64,000 nucleotides of DNA from Salinisphaera dokdonensis (GTDB lineage Bacteria > Pseudomonadota > Gammaproteobacteria > Nevskiales > Salinisphaeraceae). The notes beneath the pieces were generated by a model. That model saw only the letters and a list, made by a program, of their open reading frames with translations, was not told where the DNA came from and did not search any database. This document shows positions 63,498 to 64,000 of the stretch, piece by piece. How positions within the stretch are numbered: position 1 is the first letter of the stretch; each line of letters begins with the position of its first letter. The stretch covers positions 744,001 to 808,000 of the forward strand of contig NZ_APND01000001.1 in NCBI RefSeq assembly GCF_040361215.1. The letters run 5' to 3'. The position numbers were made by a program, and so were the translations under genes.

Positions 63498-64000
63498 GTG
63501 GCGCTAACCGGCGACGATCTGTTCGATGAATCGCTCACGACGCGACGCGTCGCGGTCGAGGACGTCTTCGCCCGTCTGAAATCGTCGCTCGGCCTGCACT
63601 GGCCTGCCCCCTGCGCCGGGGGCAGCGCCACTTTGGGCGCCACCCGTCTGGATGGGCGCCGTGTACCGATGGTGGGGTATCTCAACTTCATCCATCCGCC
63701 CCAGGTCCAGGTCATCGGAGAACCCGAAACGGCCTATCTGGACGGCATCGACCCCGAACTGCTCGATCACGTACTCGAACGCTTGACCTCGGGCGCGACC
63801 AAACTCGTGGTGGTCGCAGACGGGCGTTCGCTGATGCCGGCCATGCGCAAAGCACTGGATGCAGCCGGCATCGCCATCTTCGAAACCGCCGCGAACGCGC
63901 ACCGCGCGGCCTATCGCCTGCGCCATCTCCTGGGCGAAGCCCTGGCGCGCCAGATCACGGTGCACGGCGTGTTCCTCGAGGTGCTTTCGATCGGCCTGCT
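63498..64000 (+). CDS. hprK: HPr kinase/phosphorylase, N-terminal part (cut by window edge)
   Basis: About 167 residues of the N-terminal domain, recognisable by VGYLNFIHPPQVQVIGEPE and AANAHRAAYRLRHLLGEAL ARQITVHGVFLEV-type sequence; the P-loop catalytic domain lies beyond the window. The start is the GTG at 63498, the only usual start between the ptsN stop and the conserved region. In proteobacteria with HprK in this locus it acts on NPr/HPr of the PTS-Ntr branch; rapZ and npr commonly follow. Confidence 0.9.
   Translation, partial: MALTGDDLFDESLTTRRVAVEDVFARLKSSLGLHWPAPCAGGSATLGATRLDGRRVPMVGYLNFIHPPQVQVIGEPETAYLDGIDPELLDHVLERLTSGATKLVVVADGRSLMPAMRKALDAAGIAIFETAANAHRAAYRLRHLLGEALARQITVHGVFLEVLSIGL

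Overview
The window is a G+C-rich bacterial chromosome segment, almost fully coding, made of housekeeping genes. Gene content and order point to a non-enteric gammaproteobacterium: an intact division and cell-wall (dcw) cluster from mraZ to ftsZ-lpxC, a bacterial type A RNase P RNA, the kds-lpt-rpoN-hpf-ptsN-hprK block, petABC-sspAB, and lpoA-yraN-SIS. HPr kinase, glutamine-dependent NAD synthetase, short-form HisG and a Nudix/ThiE fusion all differ from E. coli. A Salinisphaera-like or other deep-branching gammaproteobacterium would fit, but that is only a guess. I see no insertion sequence, prophage, CRISPR array, tRNA or rRNA gene.

Layout. 1-5584: the 5' part of an MFS transporter gene, divergent from uvrA, then a three-gene cassette in which two paralogous exported proteins flank a TVP38/DedA-like membrane protein. 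5591-12912: pgeF and rluD, divergent from bamD; nadE; a GFA-family protein; sucCD with a strong terminator. 13084-20517: a PP0621-type protein, pilS, pilR, pilC, pilD, coaE, zapD, yacG, with no pilA or pilB. 20525-28479 and on to 43939 (minus strand apart from dciA): mutT/thiE, argJ, secA, (dciA on plus), lpxC, then the dcw operon read from mraZ at 43939 back to ftsZ at 27334, mostly with 1-17 base overlaps. 43940-44324: the only gene-free stretch above 300 bases, holding the mraZ promoter and operator, phased A/T tracts and extra MraZ-box-like repeats. 44325-49661: rnpB and rsmI, divergent from lpoA-yraN-SIS, which converge on sspB-sspA. 49684-57683: petABC, hisD-hisG-murA-ibaG and a YadGH-type ABC exporter, all minus. 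57831-64000: kdsD-kdsC-lptC-lptA-lptB-rpoN-hpf-ptsN and the start of hprK, plus strand.

The genes mostly serve envelope growth and division: peptidoglycan precursor synthesis (murA, murC-F, mraY, murG, ddl), septal synthesis (ftsW, ftsI, ftsL, ftsQ, ftsA, ftsZ, zapD), LPS synthesis and export (lpxC, kdsD, kdsC, lptABC), outer-membrane and protein export (bamD, secA, lpoA). Sigma-54 (rpoN) and a sigma-54 activator (PilR) are both present. The least explained parts are the TVP38 cassette (3598-5584), the regulatory gap upstream of mraZ, and the apparent absence of pilA/pilB and of an mla operon from places where relatives carry them.
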